From NCBI RefSeq assembly GCF_026427775.1, contig NZ_CP044532.1, positions 2,790,001-2,854,000 on the forward strand: a stretch of DNA of 64,000 bases, given 5' to 3'. This document shows positions 23,968 to 32,936 of this stretch, piece after piece. The notes beneath the pieces were generated by a model that was not told the origin of the DNA, made no database searches, and saw only the letters and a list, made by a program, of their open reading frames with translations. The stretch's first letter is position 1. Every line of letters begins with the position of its first letter. This stretch comes from Arthrobacter sp. CDRTa11. Its GTDB lineage: Bacteria > Actinomycetota > Actinomycetes > Actinomycetales > Micrococcaceae. The position numbers and the translations under genes are program-made.

Positions 23968-24771
23968 GTGCCAGTTTCCAAAGGCCATCTGAACCCGGGC
24001 TCACCGGATGTGGCTTTTGACCGGTTCGAGCTCGGCCCGGGGCTCGCTGAACTGGTGCGCCACGTCTGGGTGGTCCGGTGGGAAATTCCGGCCGGACAGG
24101 TACGTGCCCAGCGTGTCCTGACGTACCCGGCTTTCAACGCGGTATTCGACGCCGGTTCTGCAAGGTTGTTTGGGCCGTCGTCCCGCGTCCAGGTACAGGA
24201 ACTTGCCGGGACGTCCTGGGCTGTCGGCGTCCTCTTCCGCCCGGCGGCCGCGCGGATCCTCTCCGGGACGGAGCCCGCATTGGTACCAGCATCCGGGGAG
24301 CGCCTGCAGGATGCCCCTGTTCAGGCAGTGGCCGCCCTCATGAACGAATCGCCGCGAGCCAGTGGGGCCCGCCTCGCGCTGGTCGGAACCCTCAGAAGCT
24401 GGCTCTTGCCCTTCATTTCGCTTCTGGACCACAGGGCCTCGCTCGTCAATGCTGTGTGCGAACTGGCCGAAAATGATGACGGAATCCTGCGTTCCTCGGA
24501 TCTTGCGGAGAGGGTCAACGTGCCGCCCCGGTCCCTTGAGCGGTTGGTGTACTCCCATCTGGGTGTCTCGCCCAAATGGCTCATTGAGTGCCGCCGCCTC
24601 CAACATGCGGCCACTGTCCTGTTTGCTGAACCGTCCACCTCGCTGACCGGACTTGCTGCCTCGCTCGGCTACACGGACTACCCGCATTTCTCCCGCAGCT
24701 ACAAAAGCGTCATCGGAGAAACTCCCCGGGCAACCCGCGAACTGGGTGAGGCGCAGCGCCGGGACGCCTGA
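23968..24771 (+). CDS. AraC family transcriptional regulator
   Basis: A 267-residue regulator. The N-terminal ~150 residues resemble the DUF6597-type ligand-binding half of actinobacterial AraC proteins (ELVRHVWVVRWEIP; GVLFRPAAA). The C-terminal double helix-turn-helix spans about residues 160-255: SDLAERVNVPPRSLERLVYS, then RLQHAATVLF and LAASLGYTDYPHFSRSYKSVIGETP. The GTG at 23968 has AAAGGAG four bases upstream and replaces a far longer in-frame start. It is divergent from the VOC gene. Confidence 0.9.
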   Translation: MPVSKGHLNPGSPDVAFDRFELGPGLAELVRHVWVVRWEIPAGQVRAQRVLTYPAFNAVFDAGSARLFGPSSRVQVQELAGTSWAVGVLFRPAAARILSGTEPALVPASGERLQDAPVQAVAALMNESPRASGARLALVGTLRSWLLPFISLLDHRASLVNAVCELAENDDGILRSSDLAERVNVPPRSLERLVYSHLGVSPKWLIECRRLQHAATVLFAEPSTSLTGLAASLGYTDYPHFSRSYKSVIGETPRATRELGEAQRRDA

Positions 24772-24838
24772 CGAACCGGCCGCAGGGGGCGTCGGCGACA
24801 CGACAGGGGAGCACTGGCCAGACGATGGATTTATTGGC

Positions 24839-24844
24839 TAGGCT
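24839..24844 (+). promoter_or_regulatory. -10-like element, leaderless Eis-like gene
   Basis: TAGGCT ends seven bases before GTG 24852 and lies inside the reading frame opened by ATG 24825, which argues against the longer start. Confidence 0.55.
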
Positions 24845-24851
24845 CGGCGGT

Positions 24852-26150
24852 GTGGATGATCTGAGTGGGGACTATGAAATCCGGCGTTTTGGTGCGGCAA
24901 CCAAGGGCGAGCAGGGCTATGCCGAGGCTGAATCGTGGATCAGGGCTGTGGCCTTCGGTTTCCATGAGCCCGCGCGCGAGCCGGAGCGGATAGCCAGGTC
25001 CCTTGAGAGCTACCGGGCAGACCAGCGCGTCCTCACCGGGGCTTACCAGACCCGGGACGTTGCGGCGGGGTCGCTGCCGGCAGACGTTCCCGTCGCCACC
25101 TTCGCTACTCTTCGCAAGACGCTCAACATTGGCTTCGGCCGCCAGTTGGAGACGCAGATGGTCACCGCGGTCACGGTGCGGACGTCCCACCGGCGCCGGG
25201 GCCTGTTGCGCCGGATGATGTCAGAAGACCTGGCGATGGCGCGGCGGGACGGCATGGCCATGGCTGCCCTGACGGCATCCGAGGGGTCGATCTATGGACG
25301 GTTCGGTTACGGAGTAGCCAGCTTCGAACGCAGCGTGAAAGTGGACACCACCGCCAGGTTCAGGCTCAACCACCAGCCCGTGGGCTACGTTGAAGTCGCC
25401 GAACCGAAGGTGCTGCTGGACCTGGCTCCCCAGGTCTTCGACAAGGTGCACCGGTTGACTCCGGGCTCTATGGGCCGCCAGGACTGGTACCGCCTCCTGG
25501 CGTCGGGTTCCGTCGGCCCGGACGGCAAGGAGGATCCCGCCATCAAAGTGGCCCTGCACTACGGGCCGCACGGAGCCGTTGACGGGTACGTGTCCTACAA
25601 GTTCCTGGGGTGGGAGAAAGAGCCCTACACCATGGAGATAGTGGACCTTGTTGCCGCCAGCAATGAGGCCTATCTGGAACTGTGGCAGTTCCTCGGTGCC
25701 ATCGACCTGGTGGAGCGGGTGACGTGGGAAGAAGCCCCGCTGGACGACCCGCTCACATGGGCCCTGAACGACCCCCGCTGCATCGACTCCTCGAACAGCA
25801 GGGACATGCTGTGGCTCAGGATCCTGGACGTCCGGAAAGCACTGGAGGCGCGGTACTTTCCTGTGGACGGCCGGCTGGTCCTGGAAGTCCTGGATCCGCT
25901 GGGGCTCACCGCAGGAACCTTTGCCCTGGAAGTTACCGGCGGCGAGGCCGCCGTCGTTCCTTGGGAAACACCGGGCCAGGCTGATCTGACGTTGGACGTG
26001 TCAGCGCTGTCTTCGATCTATCTGGGGGCTGTCTGCCCGGTGACCCTGACTGCGGCGGGCCGGATCCGCGAGAACACCAAGGGCGCAGCGTTCCAGGCCC
26101 GGCAGATGTTCACCGTGGAGCGGCCCACGCACTGCCTCACCCACTTCTGA
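24852..26150 (+). CDS. Eis-like GNAT N-acetyltransferase
   Basis: A 432-residue protein of Eis family length. An N-terminal GNAT domain contains the acetyl-CoA loop VRTSHRRRGLLRRMM near residue 110, followed by ALTASEGSIYGRFGYG. A second GNAT-like module and a C-terminal sterol-carrier-protein-like domain follow, ending in Phe as Eis proteins do (terminal carboxylate used in catalysis). Eis enzymes acetylate aminoglycosides and other amines at several positions; the natural role here is unknown. GTG 24852 is chosen over ATG 24825 because of TAGGCT seven bases upstream. Confidence 0.9.
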   Translation: MDDLSGDYEIRRFGAATKGEQGYAEAESWIRAVAFGFHEPAREPERIARSLESYRADQRVLTGAYQTRDVAAGSLPADVPVATFATLRKTLNIGFGRQLETQMVTAVTVRTSHRRRGLLRRMMSEDLAMARRDGMAMAALTASEGSIYGRFGYGVASFERSVKVDTTARFRLNHQPVGYVEVAEPKVLLDLAPQVFDKVHRLTPGSMGRQDWYRLLASGSVGPDGKEDPAIKVALHYGPHGAVDGYVSYKFLGWEKEPYTMEIVDLVAASNEAYLELWQFLGAIDLVERVTWEEAPLDDPLTWALNDPRCIDSSNSRDMLWLRILDVRKALEARYFPVDGRLVLEVLDPLGLTAGTFALEVTGGEAAVVPWETPGQADLTLDVSALSSIYLGAVCPVTLTAAGRIRENTKGAAFQARQMFTVERPTHCLTHF

Positions 26151-26219
26151 CGCCTGGCCATGGACTGGCAAGCCTTGCGTGCGTTCGTGAGACTTGCCGG
26201 CGCCCGCGGTGCCCGCGCT

Positions 26220-26249
26220 TTGACCAGCCTTGGCCACTGCGACTAGAAT
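26220..26249 (+). promoter_or_regulatory. rpsA promoter (sigma-A type)
   Basis: TTGACC (26220-26225), an 18-base spacer, and TAGAAT (26244-26249): the best housekeeping promoter in the window. It gives a leader of about 150 bases before the ATG at 26405. Confidence 0.75.
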
Positions 26250-26302
26250 AAACGGGCGTGTACTACGTGCACGTATCTAGAATCCACAAAATCAGGATGA
26301 CC

Positions 26303-26359
26303 CGGCAGGTCTGTGTGATCTGCCGAAACCTGCGCCTGCGTTCCATAACGCGGGCGCGG
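26303..26359 (+). promoter_or_regulatory. Tandem hairpins in the rpsA leader
   Basis: Hairpin 1: CGGCAGGTC (26303-26311) with GATCTGCCG (26317-26325), nine pairs including one G-U, five-base loop. Hairpin 2: 26330-26342 with 26347-26359, thirteen pairs including two G-U, CCAT loop. They lie four bases apart and end about 30 bases before a GGAG at 26391. Autoregulation by S1 protein is a plausible role by analogy with other S1 leaders, but I know of no described element of this shape. Confidence 0.65.
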
Positions 26360-26404
26360 TGGTTTGCCTGACCGACTTACTATCCACAACGGAGCCCCTA
26401 CTAC

Positions 26405-27883
26405 ATGACCATCACCTCCACCGAGAAGCCCGGTACCCCCGTAGTCGCTATTAACGACATCGGTACCGCTGAGGACTTCCTCGCAGCAGTCGACGCCACC
26501 ATCAAGTACTTCAACGACGGAGACCTCGTCGAAGGTACCGTCGTCAAGGTCGACCGCGATGAAGTTCTGCTCGACATCGGTTACAAGACCGAAGGTGTCA
26601 TCCCCTCCCGCGAGCTTTCCATCAAGCACGATGTTGATCCCGGAGACGTTGTCTCCGTTGGCGATCAGGTCGAAGCCCTGGTGCTCACCAAGGAAGACAA
26701 AGAAGGCCGCCTGATCCTCTCCAAGAAGCGCGCTCAGTACGAGCGTGCCTGGGGCGACATCGAGAAGGTCAAGGAAGAAGACGGTGTTGTCACCGGTACC
26801 GTCATCGAGGTTGTCAAGGGTGGTCTTATCCTCGACATCGGTCTGCGCGGCTTCCTGCCCGCATCCCTCGTCGAGATGCGCCGTGTGCGCGACCTTGCTC
26901 CGTACATCGGTCAGCAGATCGAAGCCAAGATCATCGAGCTGGACAAGAACCGCAACAACGTTGTGCTGTCCCGCCGTGCATGGCTCGAGCAGACCCAGTC
27001 CGAGGTCCGCTCCACGTTCCTCAACAAGCTGGAAAAGGGCCAGGTCCGTCCCGGCGTCGTTTCCTCCATCGTCAACTTCGGTGCCTTCGTGGACCTGGGC
27101 GGCGTAGACGGTCTCGTCCACGTTTCCGAGCTGTCCTGGAAGCACATCGACCACCCGTCAGAGGTTGTCGAAGTTGGCCAGGAAGTCACCGTCGAGGTCC
27201 TCGAGGTCGACTTGGACCGCGAGCGTGTTTCCCTGTCGCTCAAGGCTACGCAGGAAGATCCGTGGCAGACCTTCGCCCGCACCCACGCCCTCGGCCAGGT
27301 TGTTCCGGGCAAGGTCACCAAGCTGGTTCCGTTCGGTGCGTTCGTCCGCGTCGAAGATGGCATCGAAGGCCTGGTTCACATCTCCGAGCTCGCCGTGCGC
27401 CACGTTGAGCTGGCTGAGCAGGTTGTCTCCGTTGGTGACGAGCTGTTCGTCAAGGTCATCGACATCGACCTCGAGCGCCGCCGGATCTCCCTCTCCCTCA
27501 AGCAGGCCAACGAGGGCGTCGACGCCGAAAGCACCGAATTCGATCCTGCTCTGTACGGCATGGCCGCTGAGTACGACGAAGAGGGCAACTACAAGTACCC
27601 GGAGGGCTTCGACCCGGAGTCCAACGAGTGGCTTGAAGGCTACGAGAACCAGCGCTCTGCCTGGGAGCAGCAGTACGCTGACGCCCAGACCCGCTGGGAA
27701 GCACACAAGAAGCAGGTTGCCCAGCACGCTGCCGACGATGCTGCAGCTGCAACGTCCGGTGAGAGCGACTCCGGCACCACCAGCTACTCCTCGGAGCCGG
27801 CTGCTGAGTCCAACACCGGAGCCGGCACGCTGGCTTCGGACGAGGCTCTTGCCGCTCTGCGCGAGAAGCTGACCGGCAACTAA
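26405..27883 (+). CDS. rpsA: 30S ribosomal protein S1
   Basis: A 492-residue protein with four S1 RNA-binding domains at about residues 37-105, 122-190, 207-276 and 293-362. Typical cores are visible (GTVVKVDRDEVLLDIGYKTEG; GVVSSIVNFGAFVDLGGVDGLVHVSELSWKH; GKVTKLVPFGAFVRVEDGIEGLVHISELA). A ~130-residue acidic, Ser/Ala/Glu-rich tail follows. S1 docks mRNA on the small subunit; actinobacterial S1 with four domains is usual. Codon use is more biased than in neighbours, as for highly expressed genes. Strong promoter, structured leader and strong terminator make it a single transcription unit. Confidence 0.97.
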   Translation: MTITSTEKPGTPVVAINDIGTAEDFLAAVDATIKYFNDGDLVEGTVVKVDRDEVLLDIGYKTEGVIPSRELSIKHDVDPGDVVSVGDQVEALVLTKEDKEGRLILSKKRAQYERAWGDIEKVKEEDGVVTGTVIEVVKGGLILDIGLRGFLPASLVEMRRVRDLAPYIGQQIEAKIIELDKNRNNVVLSRRAWLEQTQSEVRSTFLNKLEKGQVRPGVVSSIVNFGAFVDLGGVDGLVHVSELSWKHIDHPSEVVEVGQEVTVEVLEVDLDRERVSLSLKATQEDPWQTFARTHALGQVVPGKVTKLVPFGAFVRVEDGIEGLVHISELAVRHVELAEQVVSVGDELFVKVIDIDLERRRISLSLKQANEGVDAESTEFDPALYGMAAEYDEEGNYKYPEGFDPESNEWLEGYENQRSAWEQQYADAQTRWEAHKKQVAQHAADDAAAATSGESDSGTTSYSSEPAAESNTGAGTLASDEALAALREKLTGN

Positions 27884-27892
27884 TTGCCACCG

Positions 27893-27952
27893 GCCCGGGC
27901 TTCCCGGGCTGACACAGTGGGCCCCTGCGAAAGCAGGGGCCCACTGTGTTTA
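27893..27952 (+). terminator. rpsA terminator, tandem hairpins
   Basis: A perfect 17-bp stem at 27912-27928 / 27933-27949 with a GAAA loop and a short T-run after it. It is preceded by a 7-bp stem GCCCGGG/CCCGGGC (27893-27909). Strong intrinsic terminator. Confidence 0.92.
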
Positions 27953-28013
27953 ACACGCCATCTGACTGGCAGCTAACGCTGTCAAACGTGCGTTTCGGTG
28001 CGTTTGCTGCGAG

Positions 28014-28514
28014 TCAGTCGGGAAGTTCGACGGCGGCACTCACCGCGCCGCCGTCGTCGAACGTCAGCAAGGCCCCCGCCGCCGTGAGGAGGCGCTGGGC
28101 GCCAATGTTGGCGCCCGTGGTGGTGGCGGTCACCCGTTGCAGGCCGGCCCGCCGGGCCTCCGCCAGGACCAGGGTCAACGCGGCTTTTCCGATGCCGGAG
28201 CCGCGCCAGCTGCGGCCCAGCCAGATGCCGGTTTCCGCCGTTGCCGGCCCCGTCCGCTTCAGCCTGATGGAACCGGCGGCGCCGCCGTCGCACAGCACAG
28301 CCCACGACTTCTCCTGCGCCGCCCCGTCAAGGCCTGCGGACGAGGCCCGGTGGTAAGCGTGGAACCAGTCAATCCGCTCAGCGTTCCAGCCCGGGCCGGA
28401 GCCAAGCGGGGGTGTGACCTCGTCGGGCGAGGCATCGGTCATGGCCAGCGCCATGAGCTGATCCAGCATGGCCTCATCGACGTCTGCCAGCCGGACGTCA
28501 GGGGAGCGGGACAT
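28014..28514 (-). CDS. GNAT family N-acetyltransferase
   Basis: A 166-residue acetyltransferase with the acetyl-CoA loop IWLGRSWRGSGIGKAALTLVL near residue 97 and the following ATTTGANIGAQRLLTAAGA strand-helix. The acceptor is unknown; the layout resembles RimJ/RimL-type enzymes. ATG 28514 lies inside the end of the yigZ-like gene (17-base overlap), so the two form an operon. A longer in-frame start is rejected because it would overlap that gene by much more. Confidence 0.87.
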   Translation of the reverse strand: MSRSPDVRLADVDEAMLDQLMALAMTDASPDEVTPPLGSGPGWNAERIDWFHAYHRASSAGLDGAAQEKSWAVLCDGGAAGSIRLKRTGPATAETGIWLGRSWRGSGIGKAALTLVLAEARRAGLQRVTATTTGANIGAQRLLTAAGALLTFDDGGAVSAAVELPD

Positions 28515-29187
28515 CAATCCACTCCGTTCCACCGGGCCTGAGCGTGGCCTTCCCGGCAGTGAGCGACAAGACGCGGTCCGTAGCCGCGGCGATGTCCGCC
28601 GGCTCATCGGGGATGGCCAGCCGCAGGATCGTGTCCTGTGCGCCATACCCCGTTTCCGCCATCACGAACCCGGCCGCCCGCAGGTCATTCTCCAGCCGGC
28701 CGGCGGCGGCGTGCGGCACGGACGATTCACAGATCCGCAGCCGGCAGCGGCGCACCAGCGGGGCCCGCTCCAGAGCCGCGGACACTGACTCCGAGTACGC
28801 CCGAACCAGGCCCCCGGCGCCCAGCAGAATACCGCCAAAATAGCGCACGACGACGGCGCTCACGTCGCTGAGGTCCGTCACCCCCGGCGTCGTTTCCCTT
28901 TTGACAAGGGCCTCAAGCATGGGGGTACCGGCCGTGCCGGAGGGTTCGCCGTCGTCGTTTGAACGCTGAACATCGCGGTCCGGCCCCAGGACAAAAGCGG
29001 AACAGTGGTGGCGGGCGTCGTGGAACTCCCGGCGCAGTCCGGATACCAGGTCCTTCGCGGCCTCTTCGGTAGCGGTGCGGCGCAGCACAGTGATGAAGCG
29101 GGACCGCTTGAGCTCGATCTCGTGCCGGAAATCCGTTCCTGCGGCAAGCGTGGTGTAGGCGGTGGTCCGGCTTTCTTGCTCTTGCAC
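28498..29187 (-). CDS. IMPACT family protein, YigZ-like
   Basis: A 229-residue protein of the UPF0029/IMPACT family. The family signature VVVRYFGGILLGAGGLVRAY is near residue 111, and FVLGPDRDVQRSNDDGEPSGTAG near residue 65 carries the other conserved block. The C-terminal half is a ferredoxin-like DUF1949 domain. Function in bacteria is unclear; eukaryotic IMPACT regulates GCN2. Starts at GTG (complement of 29185-29187), with TAGACT six bases upstream on the minus strand. First gene of a pair with the GNAT gene and divergent from coaE. Confidence 0.92.
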   Translation of the reverse strand: MQEQESRTTAYTTLAAGTDFRHEIELKRSRFITVLRRTATEEAAKDLVSGLRREFHDARHHCSAFVLGPDRDVQRSNDDGEPSGTAGTPMLEALVKRETTPGVTDLSDVSAVVVRYFGGILLGAGGLVRAYSESVSAALERAPLVRRCRLRICESSVPHAAAGRLENDLRAAGFVMAETGYGAQDTILRLAIPDEPADIAAATDRVLSLTAGKATLRPGGTEWIDVPLP

Positions 29188-29189
29188 CG

Positions 29190-29230
29190 CCCCAGTCTAG
29201 GCCCCGCCGCCCCCAGTCCAGGCCCGCCGC
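29190..29230. repeat. Imperfect ~20-bp direct duplication in the yigZ/coaE promoter gap
   Basis: CCCCAGTCTAGGCCCCGCCG (about 29190-29209) is followed directly by the near copy CCCCAGTCCAGGCCCGCCG (about 29211-29229). The first copy contains the yigZ -10-like element; the second has it mutated. Confidence 0.7.
29194..29199 (-). promoter_or_regulatory. -10-like element, leaderless yigZ-like gene
   Basis: TAGACT on the minus strand ends six bases before GTG 29187. Confidence 0.5.
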
Positions 29231-29279
29231 CCCCCGGCGGCGTGGGCCCATTACGGCATCAGACCTGGACGCCGGGTAC

Positions 29280-29285
29280 TAATGT
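29280..29285 (+). promoter_or_regulatory. -10-like element, leaderless coaE
   Basis: TAATGT ends six bases before GTG 29292; an overlapping TACTAA begins at 29277. Confidence 0.45.
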
Positions 29286-29291
29286 GGTTGC

Positions 29292-30524
29292 GTGCTGAAA
29301 ATCGGTTTGACGGGCGGCATCGCCTCCGGGAAGTCAGTGGTCGCCTCCCGCCTCGCCCATCTTGGGGCGGTGCTGGTTGACGCTGACGCCCTGGCGCGGG
29401 AGGTGCTGGAGCCAGGCACGCCGGGACTGGCCGCCGTCGTTGAGGCCTTCGGCAGTGGAATGTTGGACGGCGGGGGCCGGCTGGATCGGGCGAAGCTTGG
29501 TGCCGTGGTCTTCGGCAACCCGGAGCGGTTGGCTGTACTGAACGGCATCGTCCATCCGTTGGTGCGCCAGGCGGCGGCGGGCATCGTGGCGGCCGCTCCT
29601 TTCGGTGCCGTGGTGGTCCAGGACATTCCGCTGCTGGTGGAGACCGGCCAGGGGAGTGACTTCCACCTGGTTGTGGTGGTGGACGCCCCGGACGAGGTCC
29701 GGATCCGGCGGATGCTGGACCACCGCCGGATGACCTCCGAGGAAGCGCAGTCACGGATGGCCGCGCAGGCTTCGCGCGATGAACGGCTCGCCGCTGCCGA
29801 TGTGGTGCTGGACAACTCCGGCTCCATGGACGGACTGCTGGCGCAGGTGGATGCGCTCTGGGCGGAGCGGCTGGCCCCGTTCGCCCGCAATCTCCTGGCG
29901 CAGACGCCCGCTGACCGCCCTGGCGGACCGGTCCTGCACGCAGCTAGCTCGGAGTGGCCCCGGACCGCGGAACGGCTGATCACCAGGATCCTCGCCGCGC
30001 TCCGGAAGGACGCGCCTGACGGAGAGCCTGCGGTGCTCGGTCTCGACCACGTCGGCTCAACGTCAGTCCCCGGCCTGGACGCCAAGGATGTTCTTGACCT
30101 GCAGCTGACAGTACCGGCGTTGTCTGCGGCGGCGCCGCTGGAGCCCGCCCTGGCCGCCGCCGGATATCCCCGCGTGCACGCCATCACGGCGGATACGCCC
30201 AAGCCAACTTTGCCGGACACCACTGCGTGGGCGAAACGCCTACACGCCAGCGCCGACCCCGGCCGGGCCGTCAACCTTCATATCAGGGCCGCCGGGTCTG
30301 CCGGCTGGCGCTTCGCCCTCTGTTTCCGGGACTGGCTGCGGGCCGATCCGGACACTGCGGCGGATTATCTCGCCCTGAAGCGCCGCCTTGCGGAGCTTCA
30401 CGCCACCGACCCCTCTACGGCCGCCTACGCCGCTGCCAAGGAGGCCTGGTTCGCCGCGGCGGAAGAGCCGATGGAGCAGTGGGCCAAGCGCTCGGGGTGG
30501 GTCCCGCCGTCGTACCCGTCCTGA
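29292..30524 (+). CDS. coaE: Dephospho-CoA kinase fused to a GrpB/UPF0157 domain
   Basis: A 410-residue fusion. Residues 1-200 are CoaE, which phosphorylates dephospho-CoA in the last step of coenzyme A synthesis: P-loop GLTGGIASGKS near residue 5, then DADALAREVLEPG and VVVDAPDEVRIRRMLDHRRMT. Residues ~215-395 are a GrpB/UPF0157 nucleotidyltransferase-like domain (VLGLDHVGSTSVPGLDAKDVLDLQLTV). The same fusion is known in mycobacterial CoaE, where the extra domain is reported to help folding. Bacterial CoaE alone is about 200 residues. Starts at GTG 29292. Confidence 0.94.
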   Translation: MLKIGLTGGIASGKSVVASRLAHLGAVLVDADALAREVLEPGTPGLAAVVEAFGSGMLDGGGRLDRAKLGAVVFGNPERLAVLNGIVHPLVRQAAAGIVAAAPFGAVVVQDIPLLVETGQGSDFHLVVVVDAPDEVRIRRMLDHRRMTSEEAQSRMAAQASRDERLAAADVVLDNSGSMDGLLAQVDALWAERLAPFARNLLAQTPADRPGGPVLHAASSEWPRTAERLITRILAALRKDAPDGEPAVLGLDHVGSTSVPGLDAKDVLDLQLTVPALSAAAPLEPALAAAGYPRVHAITADTPKPTLPDTTAWAKRLHASADPGRAVNLHIRAAGSAGWRFALCFRDWLRADPDTAADYLALKRRLAELHATDPSTAAYAAAKEAWFAAAEEPMEQWAKRSGWVPPSYPS

Positions 30525-30617
30525 CCGCTCACCGGCACGGCCGGTTTCCGTCCGTACGCCGTCCCTACGCTGTGTTCGCCGGTAACTGATCGGGCTGTCA
30601 CTGTCGGTCCCCGGTTG

Positions 30618-30623
30618 TAGATT
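30618..30623 (+). promoter_or_regulatory. -10-like element, leaderless uvrB
   Basis: TAGATT ends six bases before the ATG at 30630. I see no LexA-like box in the 105-base gap upstream. Confidence 0.55.
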
Positions 30624-30629
30624 AGATGC

Positions 30630-32729
30630 ATGAGCCTTGCCCAGGAGATCAACCGTGTCGTAGCGCCGTTTGAAGTCATCAGCGAGTTCCAGCCGGCGGG
30701 TGACCAGCCTGCCGCCATCGCCGAGTTGACCGAGCGCATCAAGAACGGTGAAAAGGACGTGGTCCTGCTCGGCGCCACCGGTACAGGAAAGAGCGCCACC
30801 ACGGCCTGGCTTATCGAACAGGTCCAGCGCCCCACCCTGGTGATGGTGCAGAACAAGACTCTTGCCGCCCAGCTCGCCAACGAGTTCCGGGAGCTGCTGC
30901 CCAACAACGCGGTGGAGTACTTCGTCTCCTACTACGACTACTACCAGCCTGAGGCATACGTAGCCCAGACGGACACCTTCATCGAGAAGGACTCCTCCAT
31001 CAACGAGGAAGTTGAACGGCTCCGACACTCGGCCACGAACGCCCTCCTGACCCGCCGGGACGTGATCGTTGTCGCCACGGTGTCCTGTATATATGGCCTC
31101 GGCACCCCGGAGGAATACATCGCCGGTATGGTCACGCTCCGCAAGGGGGCGCAGATGAATCGCGATGACCTGCTGCGGAAGTTCGTCGCGATGCAGTACG
31201 CCCGAAACGACATGGACTTCCACCGCGGCACATTCCGTGTCCGTGGCGACACCGTGGAGATCATCCCGATGTATGAGGAACTGGCCATCCGGATCGAATT
31301 CTTCGGAGACGAGATTGAGAACATCCACACTCTCCATCCGCTGACCGGCGAAACCATCCGGGACGAAGACGAAATGTACGTCTTCCCGGCCTCGCACTAT
31401 GTGGCCGGTCCCGAGCGGATGGCCCGGGCCATCAAACGGATCGAGGATGAACTCGCCGAGCGCCTGCAGGTCCTGGAAAGCCAGAACAAGCTGGTGGAAG
31501 CCCAACGGCTCCGGATGCGCACCACCTACGATCTTGAAATGATGCAGCAGATGGGCTTCTGCAACGGGATCGAGAACTACTCATCGCACATTGACGGCCG
31601 GGCCCGCGGGACCGCACCGCACTGCCTCATCGACTACTTCCCGGACGACTTTCTCCTGGTGATCGACGAATCGCATGTCACCGTGCCACAGATCGGCGCC
31701 ATGTACGAAGGCGACATGTCGCGTAAGCGGAACCTCGTGGACTTCGGCTTCCGCTTGCCCTCGGCCATGGACAACCGTCCGCTCAAATGGGACGAATTCC
31801 TCGAACGGGTAGGCCAGACCGTCTACTTGTCGGCCACTCCCGGCAAGTACGAACTAGGCAAGGCTGACGGTTTTGTGCAACAGATCATCCGGCCCACCGG
31901 GCTGATCGACCCCGAAGTAGTGGTCAAGCCCACGAAGGGCCAAATCGATGACCTGCTCAGCGAGATCAAGACACGGACGTCGAAGAACGAACGCATCCTG
32001 GTCACCACGCTGACCAAGCGCATGGCCGAGGATCTTACCGAATACCTGCTGGGCCACGGCATCAAGGTTGAGTACCTGCACTCCGATGTGGACACCCTGC
32101 GGCGCGTTGAGCTGCTGCGGGAACTCCGGATGGGTGTCTTCGACGTTTTGGTGGGCATCAACCTGCTCCGCGAGGGCCTGGACCTGCCCGAGGTTTCGCT
32201 GGTGAGCATCCTGGATGCGGACAAGGAAGGCTTCCTGCGGTCCTCCACTTCGCTTATCCAGACCATCGGCCGCGCTGCCCGCAACGTGTCGGGCCAGGTC
32301 CACATGTACGCCGACCGCATCACCGACTCCATGGCCCACGCCATCGACGAGACCAACCGGCGCCGCGCCATCCAGGTGGCCTACAACACGGAGAAGGGCA
32401 TCGATCCTCAGCCGCTCCGGAAGAAGATTGCCGACATCACGGACCAGCTCGCCAAGGAAGACGCCGACACCCAGGAACTGCTCAGCAACAACCGGCTGGC
32501 CAAGGGCGCGAAACGGGGGAAGTCCGCAGCGAAGGGTGCCGCCCAGGTCCGTGCAGACGGCCTGGCAGCGGCTCCGGCCGAGGACCTGGTGGGCCTGATC
32601 GAACAGCTCACCGAACAGATGCATGGCGCAGCCGCCGAACTTCAGTTCGAAGTGGCCGCCCGGATCCGTGATGAGGTCAGCGACCTGAAGAAGGAGCTAC
32701 GCCAAATGCAGGCCGCCGGGCACGCCTGA
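30630..32729 (+). CDS. uvrB: Excinuclease ABC subunit B
   Basis: A 699-residue DNA damage-binding helicase-like subunit of nucleotide excision repair. Motif [12 protein letters not shown] is near residue 47, and the beta-hairpin region with [14 protein letters not shown] lies near residue 105. [35 protein letters not shown] and QTIGRAARN are the other helicase motifs. The C-terminal UVR motif ([27 protein letters not shown], from about residue 653) contacts UvrC. UvrA loads it on lesions and UvrC then cuts both sides. A leaderless-type start is likely. Confidence 0.98.
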   Translation: MSLAQEINRVVAPFEVISEFQPAGDQPAAIAELTERIKNGEKDVVLLGATGTGKSATTAWLIEQVQRPTLVMVQNKTLAAQLANEFRELLPNNAVEYFVSYYDYYQPEAYVAQTDTFIEKDSSINEEVERLRHSATNALLTRRDVIVVATVSCIYGLGTPEEYIAGMVTLRKGAQMNRDDLLRKFVAMQYARNDMDFHRGTFRVRGDTVEIIPMYEELAIRIEFFGDEIENIHTLHPLTGETIRDEDEMYVFPASHYVAGPERMARAIKRIEDELAERLQVLESQNKLVEAQRLRMRTTYDLEMMQQMGFCNGIENYSSHIDGRARGTAPHCLIDYFPDDFLLVIDESHVTVPQIGAMYEGDMSRKRNLVDFGFRLPSAMDNRPLKWDEFLERVGQTVYLSATPGKYELGKADGFVQQIIRPTGLIDPEVVVKPTKGQIDDLLSEIKTRTSKNERILVTTLTKRMAEDLTEYLLGHGIKVEYLHSDVDTLRRVELLRELRMGVFDVLVGINLLREGLDLPEVSLVSILDADKEGFLRSSTSLIQTIGRAARNVSGQVHMYADRITDSMAHAIDETNRRRAIQVAYNTEKGIDPQPLRKKIADITDQLAKEDADTQELLSNNRLAKGAKRGKSAAKGAAQVRADGLAAAPAEDLVGLIEQLTEQMHGAAAELQFEVAARIRDEVSDLKKELRQMQAAGHA

Positions 32730-32774
32730 ACCGCCGCCCCGGGGAACGCGGGGAGCGCACACCATCGGTGCTGG

Positions 32775-32780
32775 TACAGT
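32775..32780 (+). promoter_or_regulatory. -10-like element for the terC leader
   Basis: TACAGT, about 8 bases before the first base of the riboswitch P1 stem at 32789. No clear -35. Confidence 0.5.
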
Positions 32781-32788
32781 TAACGTCA

Positions 32789-32923
32789 CGTAGGGGAGTA
32801 TCCCGAGCGCTACGATCGTCAACACGCCAGGCACAGTTGCCCGGCCGGGCGTAGCGGGCCGCCGTTTCAGCACCAAGTGCACAGGCTGCCGGAGAGACTT
32901 ACACCGCTTCTTTGTACCCTACG
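32789..32923 (+). promoter_or_regulatory. yybP-ykoY-type manganese riboswitch upstream of terC
   Basis: Closing stem CGTAGGG (32789-32795) pairs with CCCTACG (32917-32923). The 5' strand runs into the conserved GGGGAGTA (32793-32800), then CGCTACG (32808-32814) pairs with CGTAGCG (32850-32856). ATCGTCAACAC follows the first arm, as in known members, and GGAGAGACTT (32891-32900) resembles the conserved 3' loop. The ribosome site GAAAGG starts at the end of the 3' strand, fitting control of translation. TerC genes are a usual target. About 17 more bases than expected separate the 3' loop from P1. Confidence 0.8.
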
Positions 32924-32936
32924 AAAGGTATCCCCT

